Origin: Vulcanococcus sp. Clear-D1
GTDB lineage: Bacteria > Cyanobacteriota > Cyanobacteriia > PCC-6307 > Cyanobiaceae
Length of the DNA stretch: 64,000 nt
Direction of reading: 5' to 3'
NCBI RefSeq assembly: GCF_014654725.1
Contig: NZ_JACVZV010000015.1
Coordinates: 339,793 to 403,792, forward strand
Part shown: in pieces, positions 18,227 through 26,886 of the stretch
Layout of the letters: each line of letters starts with the position of its first letter
How positions within the stretch are numbered: position 1 is the stretch's first letter
Position numbers and translations under genes: made by a program
The notes under the pieces: generated by a model
Databases searched by the model: none
What the model was told of the DNA's origin: nothing
The model's input: the letters and a program-made list of their open reading frames with translations, nothing else

Positions 18227-18377
18227 CGCCGAGGCCCATGGCCTCCGGTGGTGGTGGCAGCAGAGGGCCCCGGGAATCCAGCACGGTGATCAACACCAAA
18301 TAAGCCACTGCAATCAGGATCGAGATGGCACCCGTCACGATGGCCACCCAGCGGCCGCGGGTCTGGGGTGCAGTCAT
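18150..18377 (-). CDS. Small single-pass membrane protein, unknown function
   Basis: The 75 residues have an N-terminal basic patch, one membrane helix (WVAIVTGAISILIAVAYLVLI) and a PPPPEAMG segment. An Ala/Ser/Pro-rich tail follows, whose coding sequence runs antisense into the GTPase 3' end. The helix and PPPPE stretch look conserved in type with small picocyanobacterial proteins, while the tail looks unconstrained. It lies 9 bases upstream of the next minus-strand stop, so it is cotranscribed with the decarboxylase gene. Confidence 0.7.
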   Translation of the reverse strand: MTAPQTRGRWVAIVTGAISILIAVAYLVLITVLDSRGPLLPPPPEAMGLGASASPLASVAAAPASADAATAPPLG

Positions 18378-18386
18378 GCGGTGGAA

Positions 18387-19838
18387 TCAGCGAAGGGATT
18401 GCGGTGCAGGCAGGGAAGCCGCCACGACATCGGCCACAGCTTCGAGCTGGGCGACGCCGGTGTGGGGATTGCCCAGCACAGCCTTGAGGTGATGTCGACC
18501 CTGATACAGCGGCCTCGACAGCATCAATTGGCGTTCGAGCAGGCGATGGCGTGTCTGCTGCGACCAGTTCTCCGCCTCCGGAGCACTGAGGTGCCGGGGG
18601 GTGAAGGCCAACAGGTGCAGCGGGCCGCTGCGAAGCTCCAAGGGCAACGGCTCCAGCAGGGTCTGGAGCTGCTGACGACGTTCGATCGCTCCGCTGAGCA
18701 CCTGGTCGATGCCGTTCAGCCCCAGCTGCCGCAACCCCAGCCAGAGCTTGAGCACCTCAGCGGGGCGGGTGCCCTGCAAACCGCACTCACCACCGTGGGC
18801 CTCTGCCCAGCTGGGCTCCATGTAGGGCAGGCCGGTGGCAAAGCAGGAGGCCAGCGCATCGGGCTGGCGCAGCAGCAGCAGCGAGGACGTTTTGGTGATG
18901 CCCAGTAGCTTCTGGGGATTCACCGTGAGTGAATCGGCCCGTCCGAGACCCTGCACCAGGGCGGCGTGCTGGGAACTGAGCCCAAACACAGCCCCGATGG
19001 CCCCATCCACATGCAGCCAGATCTGGCGCGCGCGGCAGAGGGCCGCAATCGGCCCCAGCGGATCAATCGCACCGCGCACGGTGGTGCCGGCGGTGGCCAC
19101 CACGGCCAGCACTGGCTGGCCAGCCGCTGAGGCCGCATCGAGCTGCGCGGCCAGCTGATCCACCTGAAGGCAACCACCACCATCCACCGCCACTGGCCGC
19201 AGGGCCGATGGCGGCAGTCCCATCACCGCCAGCGCCTTGGCGATCGAGACATGGGCATCCGCGCTGCAGAACACCAGCGCCTCCTGTGCGCCAAGCAACT
19301 GCCGCTGCTGGCGCGCCACCACCAACGCCATCAGGTTGCTGAGGCTGCCGCCGCTGGCGGCCACACCACCGGCTTGCGCGCCAAGGCCCAGGCGTTCAGC
19401 CATCCAGGCACACAGGATGCGCTCGAGCCGCGAGAGGCTCGGCGAGAGCTCTTCCGCCAGCAGGTTGTTGTTCAGGCCCGCGCAGATCAGATCCGCTGCA
19501 ACCGATGCGGTGAGTGGGGGCGGGTCCAGATGGGCCATTGAACCCGGATGCACCGGGTTGAACGCCCCATCCATCACCAGCTGGAGATCGTCGAGCAGGG
19601 CGAGTGGATCCAAACCATCCGCTGCCGGTGCCACCTCGGGCAACACGCTCAGCAGGGGCAGGGGCGAGCGCTGGCTGGAATCCCCCCACCAGCGGCAGAG
19701 CTGATCGCTGGCCTGCTTCAGAAACGCCAGAAGATCCGCATCCAGCCGTTCAGGATCTGGAAAGAGCGGCAAGGAAGGCGCGGCCGCTGGCTCGTGCTGA
19801 GGGGCTGGAGCCAAGGGGGCGCCACAGGGTTCGCCCAT
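18387..19838 (-). CDS. PLP-dependent group II amino acid decarboxylase
   Basis: This 483-residue protein belongs to the aspartate/glutamate/aromatic/2,4-diaminobutyrate decarboxylase group. Visible PLP features are GGSLSNLMAL (phosphate binding), DAHVSIAKA (ring-stacking His), WLHVDGAIGA (Asp to pyridine N), and VNPQKLLGI with the Schiff-base Lys. The NPVHPGSMAHLDPPPL N-terminal block is typical. The amino acid used cannot be decided from sequence. The ATG at 19838 is chosen because the longer frame would run through the divergent tadA. Confidence 0.87.
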   Translation of the reverse strand: MGEPCGAPLAPAPQHEPAAAPSLPLFPDPERLDADLLAFLKQASDQLCRWWGDSSQRSPLPLLSVLPEVAPAADGLDPLALLDDLQLVMDGAFNPVHPGSMAHLDPPPLTASVAADLICAGLNNNLLAEELSPSLSRLERILCAWMAERLGLGAQAGGVAASGGSLSNLMALVVARQQRQLLGAQEALVFCSADAHVSIAKALAVMGLPPSALRPVAVDGGGCLQVDQLAAQLDAASAAGQPVLAVVATAGTTVRGAIDPLGPIAALCRARQIWLHVDGAIGAVFGLSSQHAALVQGLGRADSLTVNPQKLLGITKTSSLLLLRQPDALASCFATGLPYMEPSWAEAHGGECGLQGTRPAEVLKLWLGLRQLGLNGIDQVLSGAIERRQQLQTLLEPLPLELRSGPLHLLAFTPRHLSAPEAENWSQQTRHRLLERQLMLSRPLYQGRHHLKAVLGNPHTGVAQLEAVADVVAASLPAPQSLR

Positions 19839-19854
19839 TCTCACCAATGGCGGG

Positions 19855-20412
19855 ATGGGATCAGGCGCTGGCATTGTGCACAGAGCGTGGGCGGATGTTC
19901 TGGGGCCGGCGGAGCAAATCCTCTGGATGCAGAGGCTGTTGAGGCGCGCTGAGCTGGTGGGCCAGCAGGGCGAGATTCCCGTGGCCGCCGTGATCGTGGA
20001 TGGGAAGGGAAGGGCCGTGGGCTGGGGCAGTAACCGGCGGCAGCAAGACCAACAACCCCTCGGCCATGCCGAGCTGGTGGCGCTACAGCAAGCGGCTCGC
20101 CTGCGTGGCGATTGGCGCTTCAACGACTGCACCCTGCTCGTCACACTGGAGCCCTGCCCCATGTGTGCAGGAGCCCTGGTGCAAGCGCGGGTTGGCCAGG
20201 TGGTGTTTGGCGCCCATGACCCCAAACGGGGTGGATTGGGCGGCGTGCTCGATCTGAGCACCAGCCCCAGCGCTCACCACCACATGAACGTAGTGGGTGG
20301 CGTGGAGGCAGAGGGCTGTGCGACTCAGCTCGAACGCTGGTTCAGGCGGCGGCGGCAGCAGCGACGGGAGCAGCGCTGCGGAATGCGGGAAGCTCCTGCT
20401 CCAGCAGGTTGA
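19855..20412 (+). CDS. tadA: tRNA-specific adenosine deaminase
   Basis: TadA converts adenosine 34 to inosine in tRNA-Arg(ACG). The 185 residues contain HAELVAL (zinc His and catalytic Glu) and PCPMCAGAL (the two zinc Cys), plus the tRNA-binding HHHMNVVGGV region. An in-frame ATG at 19927, giving MQRLLRRAELVGQ, fits the usual family start and is a good alternative. The Arg-rich C-terminus overlaps the opposing aminotransferase gene by 71 bases, so that tail is probably variable. Confidence 0.93.
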   Translation: MGSGAGIVHRAWADVLGPAEQILWMQRLLRRAELVGQQGEIPVAAVIVDGKGRAVGWGSNRRQQDQQPLGHAELVALQQAARLRGDWRFNDCTLLVTLEPCPMCAGALVQARVGQVVFGAHDPKRGGLGGVLDLSTSPSAHHHMNVVGGVEAEGCATQLERWFRRRRQQRREQRCGMREAPAPAG

Positions 20413-21532
20413 GCAGCAGATCCACGTTCTCTTCGCGGCTGTTGTAGCCCATCAGGCCGATGCGCCAGACCTTCCCGGCGAGTGCCCCAAGGCCACCGCC
20501 CACTTCAATGCCGTGCTTGTTGAGCAGGTGGAGCGTGAAGGCCTTGCCATCCACACCCTCGGGGATGCGCACGGTGGTGAGGGTGGGTAGGCGGAGTTCC
20601 GCCGGTACATGGCACTCCAAGCCGAGCGCTTCCAGACCCGACCACAACCGCTCTGCGTTGCGGCGGTGACGCTCCCAAACGTTCTCCAGACCTTCTTCCG
20701 CGATCAGGCGCAAGGCCTCACGCATCCCGAAATTCATGTTGACCGGGGCGGTGTGGTGATACACGCGGTCGCTTCCCCAGTACTGGTTGAGCAGGCTCAC
20801 ATCGAGATACCAGTTCGGCACCTTGCCGCTGCGGGCTGCAAGCTTCTCCTCGGCGCGGGGTCCCATGGTGAAGGGGCCCAGGCCCGGAGGGCAGCTAAGG
20901 CCTTTCTGGCTGCAGCTGTAGGCCAGATCCACCTTCCAGTCATCGAGGAAGAGGGGAACCGCACCCAGGGAGGTAACGGTGTCGAGCAGCAACAGGCAGT
21001 CGTACTGGCGGCAGAGATCACCGATGCCATCCATCGGCTGGCGCACACCGGTGGACGTTTCGGCGTGCACCATCGCCAGGATCTTGGGGCGATGTTCCTT
21101 CAGTCCGGCCTCGATCTCGTCGAGGCTGAAAGCCTCGCCCCAGGGCTTTTCAATCGTGCGCACGTCAGCGCGGTAGCGGCCGGCCATGTCTTGCAGGCGC
21201 AGGCCGAAGTAGCCCTTCACGGCCACCAGCACGGTGTCACCAGGCTCCACCATGTTGGCGATGGTGGCTTCCATGGCTGCCGAGCCCGTGCCGCTCATTG
21301 GCAGGGTGAGGCGATTGTCGGTCTGCCACACGTAGCGGAGCAGCTCCTGAACCTCACCCATCAGGGCGACGTAGAGGGGGTCCAAGTGCCCGATGGGCGT
21401 GCGGCTCAGGGCCTGCAGCACCGTGGGGTGAGCGTTCGAAGGACCAGGACCCAGCAGCAACCGATCCGGTGTCGCGATCGGAGCGAGGTTCAGACGATGC
21501 CGATCGGACACTGAAGGAGTGGTGCTTGCCAA
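20342..21532 (-). CDS. Alanine/serine-glyoxylate aminotransferase family protein
   Basis: This 396-residue class V PLP aminotransferase is of the AGXT/serine-glyoxylate type. Features are LLLGPGPSNAHP at the N-terminus, SGTGSAAMEA for phosphate binding, LLLDTVTSLGAVP with the Asp, and YSCSQKGLSCPPG with the Schiff-base Lys. In cyanobacteria it removes glyoxylate from photorespiration using Ala or Ser as donor; donor preference is not visible here. A run of Ala codons ends the protein, over the tadA overlap. It lies 50 bases downstream of apcF on the same strand. Confidence 0.9.
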   Translation of the reverse strand: MASTTPSVSDRHRLNLAPIATPDRLLLGPGPSNAHPTVLQALSRTPIGHLDPLYVALMGEVQELLRYVWQTDNRLTLPMSGTGSAAMEATIANMVEPGDTVLVAVKGYFGLRLQDMAGRYRADVRTIEKPWGEAFSLDEIEAGLKEHRPKILAMVHAETSTGVRQPMDGIGDLCRQYDCLLLLDTVTSLGAVPLFLDDWKVDLAYSCSQKGLSCPPGLGPFTMGPRAEEKLAARSGKVPNWYLDVSLLNQYWGSDRVYHHTAPVNMNFGMREALRLIAEEGLENVWERHRRNAERLWSGLEALGLECHVPAELRLPTLTTVRIPEGVDGKAFTLHLLNKHGIEVGGGLGALAGKVWRIGLMGYNSREENVDLLLNLLEQELPAFRSAAPVAAAAAA

Positions 21533-21582
21533 GGCCTAGAGGGGTCTGTGGGGTGGAGCCTACGCAGTCGTGGCGTGGCGGA

Positions 21583-22113
21583 TCAGCGGGCGCGAACGTT
21601 GTTGTCAGCCAGACCGCGGCAGAGGTGCTCAAACGGTGCACGCACAACAGCGTTGAGCTGATCGGCGCTGGCCACACCGGCATCCAGGAGCAGCTCGCAC
21701 ACCACATCCGCCATCAGGGCGATGCTGCGCACGGTGGGGCCGGTGGGCACACCCAGGCTCTTGTAGGTGTCGTCGAGTCCGTTCAGCACCCGCTCGTTGA
21801 GGATCGTGCTGTCGTCAGCCACCAGGGCGTAGCTGGCATAGCGCAGGAAGTAGTCCATGTCGCGCAGGCAGGCGGCCCAACGACGGGTGGTGTAAGCGTT
21901 GCCGCCAGGAAGCAGCAGCTCCGGATCCGACTGCCAGAGGCGCTGGCTGGCTTCGCGCACGATCTCGGCGGCTTCACGGTTGATCAGCTCAACGGCGCTC
22001 AGACGGAGCTGCGCTTGAGAGAAATAGATGGCAATCCGGTCGACCGCATCACGATCGAAATAGCGGCCCAGCTGGTCGTACCGACCGATCAGACCGGTGA
22101 TGGCATCGCGCAT
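21583..22113 (-). CDS. apcF: Allophycocyanin beta-18 subunit (core-membrane emitter partner)
   Basis: ApcF replaces one ApcB in the phycobilisome core trimer that contacts the linker ApcE and passes energy to photosystem II. The 176 residues begin [20 protein letters not shown], typical of ApcF rather than ApcB. They include [22 protein letters not shown] with the bilin-binding Cys, and [17 protein letters not shown]. The start is the ATG at 22113, since residues read upstream of it are not family-like. It is divergent from glnA with a 230-base shared regulatory region. Confidence 0.94.
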   Translation of the reverse strand: MRDAITGLIGRYDQLGRYFDRDAVDRIAIYFSQAQLRLSAVELINREAAEIVREASQRLWQSDPELLLPGGNAYTTRRWAACLRDMDYFLRYASYALVADDSTILNERVLNGLDDTYKSLGVPTGPTVRSIALMADVVCELLLDAGVASADQLNAVVRAPFEHLCRGLADNNVRAR

Positions 22114-22247
22114 GGCGTGAAGGATCGACGCACCTGAGCCGGAACGTAGCACCTGCAAACGCCCAGATCCCTTGCCATTGCATGGATCTGATCAAGTTGA
22201 CAGAAACGGTTACGCAAGCGAATCCACCCTCACCAGTCGTCGGTTTG

Positions 22248-22290
22248 GTTACACCTGATACACAGAGATGGTCAGGCTGCTCCGTACGGT
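22248..22290 (+). promoter_or_regulatory. NtcA-type promoter of glnA
   Basis: GTT-N8-TAC (22248-22261) differs by one base from the NtcA consensus GTA-N8-TAC. It is followed after 23 bases by TACGGT (22285-22290), which fits the TAN3T -10 box. This spacing is the standard class II NtcA-activated layout. It lies 54 bases before the glnA ATG, in the spacer shared with apcF. The sequence match is seen; binding is inferred. Confidence 0.65.
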
Positions 22291-22343
22291 CCCGCGAGCC
22301 CGGTTCCAGGCGGGCTTCCTCTCAGCCTCCAAGCGTTCACGTC

Positions 22344-23762
22344 ATGGCCAAAACCGCCCAGGACGTCCTCCGTCAGATCAAGGACGAGGGCATCGAACTG
22401 ATTGATCTCAAGTTCGTCGACCTTCATGGCAAGTGGCAGCACCTCACCGTGTGCCAGGACCTGATCGACGAAGCCGCGTTCACTGAGGGTGTGGCCTTCG
22501 ACGGCTCCTCGATCCGCGGTTGGAAAGCGATCAACGAATCGGATATGGCGATGGTGCCGGATCCGAATACCGCTTGGATCGATCCCTTCTACAGCCACAA
22601 AACCCTCAGCCTGATCTGCTCGATCCAGGAGCCCCGCAGCGGCCAGCCCTACGCCCGTTGCCCCCGCGCCCTGGCCCAGAAGGCCCTCGATTACCTCGGC
22701 TCGACCGGTCTGGCTGACACCGCCTACTTCGGTCCGGAACCGGAATTCTTCATCTTCGACGACGTTCGCTACAAGAGCTCCAACGGCTCCAGCTTCTACA
22801 GCGTTGATTCGATTGAAGCCCCCTGGAACACCGATCGGGTGGAAGAAGGTGGCAACCTCGCCAACAAGATCCAACTGAAGGAGGGCTACTTCCCCGTCGC
22901 CCCCAACGACACCCTGCAGGACATGCGCAGCGAAATGCTGCTCACGATGGGTGCCCTGGGCGTGCCGATTGAGAAGCAACACCACGAGGTGGCGACAGCC
23001 CAGCACGAACTCGGTATCAAGTTCGCTGAACTGATCAGCGCCGCCGACAACGTGATGATCTACAAATACGTGGTGCGCAACATTGCCAAGAAATATGGCA
23101 AGACCGCCACGTTCATGCCCAAGCCGATCTTTGCCGATAACGGCAGCGGCATGCACGTGCACCAGAGCCTGTGGAAGGGCGGCCAGCCCCTGTTCTGGGG
23201 TGAAGGCACCTACGCCAACCTGTCACAAACCGCCCGCTGGTACATCGGTGGTCTGCTGAAGCATGCCCCCAGCTTCCTGGCCTTCACCAACCCCACCACC
23301 AACAGCTACAAGCGCCTGGTGCCGGGCTTCGAGGCTCCGGTGAACCTGGTGTATTCCCAGGGCAACCGCTCCGCTGCTGTGCGCATCCCGCTCACCGGCA
23401 TGAACCCCAAGGCCAAGCGCCTCGAGTTCCGCTCCGGCGATGCCCTCTCCAACCCCTATCTGGGCTTCGCCGCGATGCTGATGGCCGGCATCGACGGCAT
23501 CAAGAACCAGATCGATCCGGGCGACGGCACCGACGTTGACCTGTTCGAACTCTCGGCTGAAGAGCTGGCCAAGATTTCCACGGTCCCCGCTTCTCTGAAC
23601 GGTTCTCTGGAAGCCCTCAAGGCCGACCACGAATACCTGCTTGCCGGCGGTGTCTTCAGCGAAGACTTCATCGACAACTGGATCGCCCTGAAGTACGAGG
23701 AGGTGCAGCAGCTGCGTCAGCGGCCTCACCCCCACGAATTCACCATGTACTACGACGCCTGA
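22344..23762 (+). CDS. glnA: Glutamine synthetase type I
   Basis: GlnA makes glutamine from glutamate, ammonia and ATP, the entry point of nitrogen assimilation. The 472 residues include [20 protein letters not shown] (metal ligands), [33 protein letters not shown] (substrate Arg) and the C-terminal [11 protein letters not shown]. The start is the ATG giving [12 protein letters not shown]. Cyanobacterial GlnA is normally induced by NtcA, and a matching site lies upstream. A strong terminator follows. Confidence 0.98.
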   Translation: MAKTAQDVLRQIKDEGIELIDLKFVDLHGKWQHLTVCQDLIDEAAFTEGVAFDGSSIRGWKAINESDMAMVPDPNTAWIDPFYSHKTLSLICSIQEPRSGQPYARCPRALAQKALDYLGSTGLADTAYFGPEPEFFIFDDVRYKSSNGSSFYSVDSIEAPWNTDRVEEGGNLANKIQLKEGYFPVAPNDTLQDMRSEMLLTMGALGVPIEKQHHEVATAQHELGIKFAELISAADNVMIYKYVVRNIAKKYGKTATFMPKPIFADNGSGMHVHQSLWKGGQPLFWGEGTYANLSQTARWYIGGLLKHAPSFLAFTNPTTNSYKRLVPGFEAPVNLVYSQGNRSAAVRIPLTGMNPKAKRLEFRSGDALSNPYLGFAAMLMAGIDGIKNQIDPGDGTDVDLFELSAEELAKISTVPASLNGSLEALKADHEYLLAGGVFSEDFIDNWIALKYEEVQQLRQRPHPHEFTMYYDA

Positions 23763-23792
23763 TCCACGGATCGCGCTGTCGACGTTGATGAG

Positions 23793-23845
23793 CACCCCCC
23801 GTGGTCTGGGCCTCAGCCGGCCCGGGGACCGCGGGGGGTTCCTTC
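23793..23845 (+). terminator. Rho-independent terminator after glnA
   Basis: A 13-pair GC-rich stem (one G-U pair) spans 23794-23839. It encloses a 20-base loop and is followed by a T-rich stretch. It begins about 30 bases after the glnA stop. Confidence 0.8.
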
Positions 23846-23927
23846 TTGAACAGTGCGGGGTCGGCCTGTGGTGGAATCAGGAGTCCGCCGTGAGGCCGGC
23901 CGTGCCCTCGTCGCCGAGGTTCTGGTC

Positions 23928-25103
23928 GTGAGCCACGTGTCCAACCATCGTTTGAAGCGTTTCACCATCTGGGTCGCGGCGCCGCTGACCGGTCTGCTGC
24001 TCGGCGCAGCCTCCCTTCAAGCCGTGCCGATGGCACCCAACGTCCTGCGGGTTGGTGTTGTGGATGGCAGTCAGCCCTGCAGCTATCGCGAGGGGGGAGC
24101 CTGGCAGGGGCTTGCGGTGCGGCTGTGGAGTCAGATCGCACAACGGGAGCGGATTCCCTACGTGCTGCAGCCGATGCCCTCGATCCGGGCCATGCTCGAA
24201 GCCACGCGCAAGGGGGGGCTTGATGTCGCGGTGGAGTGCATCAATCTTTCGCCCGATCGTCTGCGCCGCTACCGCTTCAGCCTTCCCTTCCAGGAGGATG
24301 GCCAGGCGCTGATGGTGATCAGCAACCCCTTCAGCCTGGGGCAGGCCTTTCTGAGTGCCCTGTTCAGCGGCACCTTGCTCCGCCTGCTGCTGGTGACGCT
24401 GGTGCTCACGCTGGCCCTGACAGGGTCCGTCTGGTGGGTGGAAGAACAACCTGAGCGGCGCGCCATGGGCTGGCGACAACAGCTGCGGGGCTTCTCCAGA
24501 GTGTTTGCGGTGATGGTCACAGGCAGCGGCGACGACGCTGTGGTGACCACCAGCCGAGGGCGTGCCCTGGTGCTGCTGGCCTATCTCGTGCGGCTGATCG
24601 TCAGCGCCGTGCTGGTTGGTTTTCTCACCGTTGAGCTGGTGCAGGAAGCCCAGGGCCGAGCCGGCAGGCGGGTGCAGAGGCTCAGCGACCTCGCCGGTCT
24701 GCGGGTTGGGCTCAAACCTGGCACCGTGAGCGAAACACTGGTGCATGAGATCAACCGCAGCAGCGGAACCGATCAGGCCGTGATCGTGCCGATCGCTCGC
24801 ATCGACCAGGCCCTGAATGCACTGGGCCGGGAGCAGATCGACGTGATGCTGGCCGATGAGCTGCAACTCAGATACCTGATCGCCAGCAATCAATCACCCA
24901 ACATCATTCCCGTGCTCGCCATTCAGGGAATCCGGCCGGAACTCCAGGGCTTCGCCCTCTCTCCCAGCCTGCCTGCCGATCTGGTGCGACGCATTGATCT
25001 GGCCATCAGCGAGCTGAAACGCAGTGGCGTGGTTCAGGATTTGCACCGCCAAGCCCTGGCGGGTTCGGAGGAGCTCAACCAGGACTCCAGGAACGGAGAT
25101 TGA
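23928..25103 (+). CDS. Prokaryotic ionotropic glutamate receptor-like ligand-gated channel
   Basis: The 391 residues have the GluR0-like order. A signal peptide (about 1-32) precedes half of a periplasmic amino-acid-binding domain (S1, 39-134), with a receptor-like block around DRLRRYRFSLPFQEDG (ligand carboxylate Arg). TM1 spans about 146-171, a re-entrant pore loop carries TGSGDD (198-203), and TM2 spans about 213-235. The second half-domain S2 (245-380) has DVMLADELQLRYL with the ligand-amine Asp. The filter lacks the TVGYG of the potassium-selective GluR0. The GTG start is chosen because GAGGT precedes it by 7 bases; an upstream GTG at 23853 has no such site. A plain SBP_bac_3 receptor would lack the internal membrane pair. 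Confidence 0.82.
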   Translation: MSHVSNHRLKRFTIWVAAPLTGLLLGAASLQAVPMAPNVLRVGVVDGSQPCSYREGGAWQGLAVRLWSQIAQRERIPYVLQPMPSIRAMLEATRKGGLDVAVECINLSPDRLRRYRFSLPFQEDGQALMVISNPFSLGQAFLSALFSGTLLRLLLVTLVLTLALTGSVWWVEEQPERRAMGWRQQLRGFSRVFAVMVTGSGDDAVVTTSRGRALVLLAYLVRLIVSAVLVGFLTVELVQEAQGRAGRRVQRLSDLAGLRVGLKPGTVSETLVHEINRSSGTDQAVIVPIARIDQALNALGREQIDVMLADELQLRYLIASNQSPNIIPVLAIQGIRPELQGFALSPSLPADLVRRIDLAISELKRSGVVQDLHRQALAGSEELNQDSRNGD

Positions 25104-26808
25104 ACTGCACCACGAGCTGCCGGGTGACAAACACAAAGATCCAACTCAGGATCATCACAACCAGGACAGGCCACTGCAGGGTTTCGAACTGGTCGGCGAC
25201 CAGGAGACCCACGATCAGCAGCAAAGCACCCGCAACCGCGATCTCCTCATAGGGTTCGCCCTGGAAGGTCCGGGGTTCACGCCCGGTCACCACGTCGAGC
25301 AGCATGCCTCCGCCGGCACAGGTGAGCGCCGCGCAGATCGGCATCCACCACCAGCTCAGATCACCCTCAAGGGCAACCTGTGCGCCGATGATCGTGAAGG
25401 TGGCCAGACCGACACTGTCGCAGACGCCCAGAACGCGATTGAAGCGTTGACCATCTGCAGCCCCACTGGACAGCAGGCCCGCCAGCACAGACCCTGCCGC
25501 CACCACCAGTGCAACCACCAGCAGATAGGTGCTGTCCTTGAAGATGAACGGAGGTGATCGCATGCCGCCGATCAACAGATCGCGCAGCGTTCCTCCGCCG
25601 ACGGCTGGCAACAGGGTGAGGATGAAGCATCCCCAGAGGTCATAGCGGCGCTGCAGGGCATGCAGGAAGCCTGACAAGGCAAAGGCAGCCGTGCCCACCA
25701 GGTCCAGCCCGTAAAACCATGGAGATTGAACCAAGGCGGAAAACACCTGTCGCCCCGCCGGGCCAAGGGGCCCGCGCTGCGGCCCATCGATCCGGGCTGC
25801 CCTCCAGATCTTCAGGCTCCAGGCACCTTCGGCCGCATTCCGGATGGCCGCTTCGTGACCACTCCCCTGCCCCACAATCGCCGCACTGCGGGCAAAGCTG
25901 ACCGGATCCAGCAGAGCAAAGCCTCGGCTGAGGTCCATCAGCTTCAGAATCTCCTGAAGCATGTCGGCTTGATGCTGGCTGTCACTGTGGGTCATATAAC
26001 GTTCCGTGATCGCAACAGCTTCCTGAGGATGCCGGGAGGCGTAGCGCCAACCGCGCGCGAGGCCACGCAGCAGGCGAATCAATCGTGCTCGCTTCGTGGG
26101 GTCCTGCAGATCAGAACCACGCACATACAGACCATCCTCGAGAAAGCCGCTGTTCTCCAGAGCAAAACGCACAGTGAACAGCCTTGATTGGAAGGCTCCT
26201 GCTCTGAGAACGGTCTGAAATTCGTTGTAGCTCATGGCCGTGGCGCAATCCACGCGGCCATCGAGCAGATCCTGGGCAGCGGGACGCTGCCGGACCAGAC
26301 GAACATCCTTCAGATCCAGCCCATGGGACCTGAGCCAGTGGCCCACATCAAACTGATCACCCAGGAACCAGGTGCCAATCCGCTTCCCCTTGAGGTCAAG
26401 CGGTTGTTTCACACCGGATTCAGCGCTGCAGATCAGCATCGTGCCCGAACGCTGCAGCAACTGAGCCACATTGACCAGATCAGCGCCCTGACGGCGAAGA
26501 TCCAGAGCATCGGATGACCAGCCGATCGCCACATCGGCCTCACCATCGATCAGCCGCTGCAGACCGTTGATGGATGGTCCACCCGGTTGAAGGGAAACGG
26601 CCAGGCCTTCGTTCTCAAAGAACTTGAGATCCTTGGCGACATAAAAACCGGCAAACTGGGCCTGGGGAAGCCAGCGCAGCTGAACGCGCAGGGGCTGCTG
26701 CATGCCTCTGGCTTCACCTGGGGGCAGAGCCGTGAGGCCCAGGGCGAGCAGCATCAGGAGCAGAACTGCCCGAATCCGCCGAAGCCATCGAGGGCCGCGC
26801 ATGACCAC
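25075..26808 (-). CDS. Fusion of NMT1/THI5-type solute-binding domain with TRIC/UPF0126 channel domain
   Basis: The 577 residues have a signal peptide (about 1-35) and a complete type II periplasmic binding domain (38-335). The latter has the NMT1/ThiY-like opening VQLRWLPQAQFAGFYVAKD and later DVAIGWSSD. A C-terminal TRIC/UPF0126 domain (366-567) contains the duplicated family motifs: GTAAFALSG (372-380) with GGGTLRDLL (404-412), then GLATFTIIG with GGGMLLDVV (500-508). Seven or so membrane segments are expected. The frame is uninterrupted, so this is one protein. It may be a ligand-gated cation channel or a binding-protein-fed transporter, both inferred. In the second repeat the usual Arg of GGGxxRD is Leu. 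The last 29 bases overlap the opposing receptor gene. Confidence 0.85.
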   Translation of the reverse strand: MVMRGPRWLRRIRAVLLLMLLALGLTALPPGEARGMQQPLRVQLRWLPQAQFAGFYVAKDLKFFENEGLAVSLQPGGPSINGLQRLIDGEADVAIGWSSDALDLRRQGADLVNVAQLLQRSGTMLICSAESGVKQPLDLKGKRIGTWFLGDQFDVGHWLRSHGLDLKDVRLVRQRPAAQDLLDGRVDCATAMSYNEFQTVLRAGAFQSRLFTVRFALENSGFLEDGLYVRGSDLQDPTKRARLIRLLRGLARGWRYASRHPQEAVAITERYMTHSDSQHQADMLQEILKLMDLSRGFALLDPVSFARSAAIVGQGSGHEAAIRNAAEGAWSLKIWRAARIDGPQRGPLGPAGRQVFSALVQSPWFYGLDLVGTAAFALSGFLHALQRRYDLWGCFILTLLPAVGGGTLRDLLIGGMRSPPFIFKDSTYLLVVALVVAAGSVLAGLLSSGAADGQRFNRVLGVCDSVGLATFTIIGAQVALEGDLSWWWMPICAALTCAGGGMLLDVVTGREPRTFQGEPYEEIAVAGALLLIVGLLVADQFETLQWPVLVVMILSWIFVFVTRQLVVQFNLRSWSPG

Positions 26809-26850
26809 ACGATTCAGTGGGCCGAGCGTAGATCGCTAGAACGTGCCAGA

Positions 26851-26871
26851 GCCTGTTCGCCATGAACAGGC
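26851..26871. repeat. Perfect inverted repeat (8-base arms, 5-base loop)
   Basis: GCCTGTTC and its exact complement flank a five-base loop between the 71-residue gene and the fusion gene. There is no T-run on either strand. It could be a weak terminator of the small gene or an operator near the fusion gene promoter. Confidence 0.5.
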
Positions 26872-26886
26872 CCGAGGCCCGGTGGT

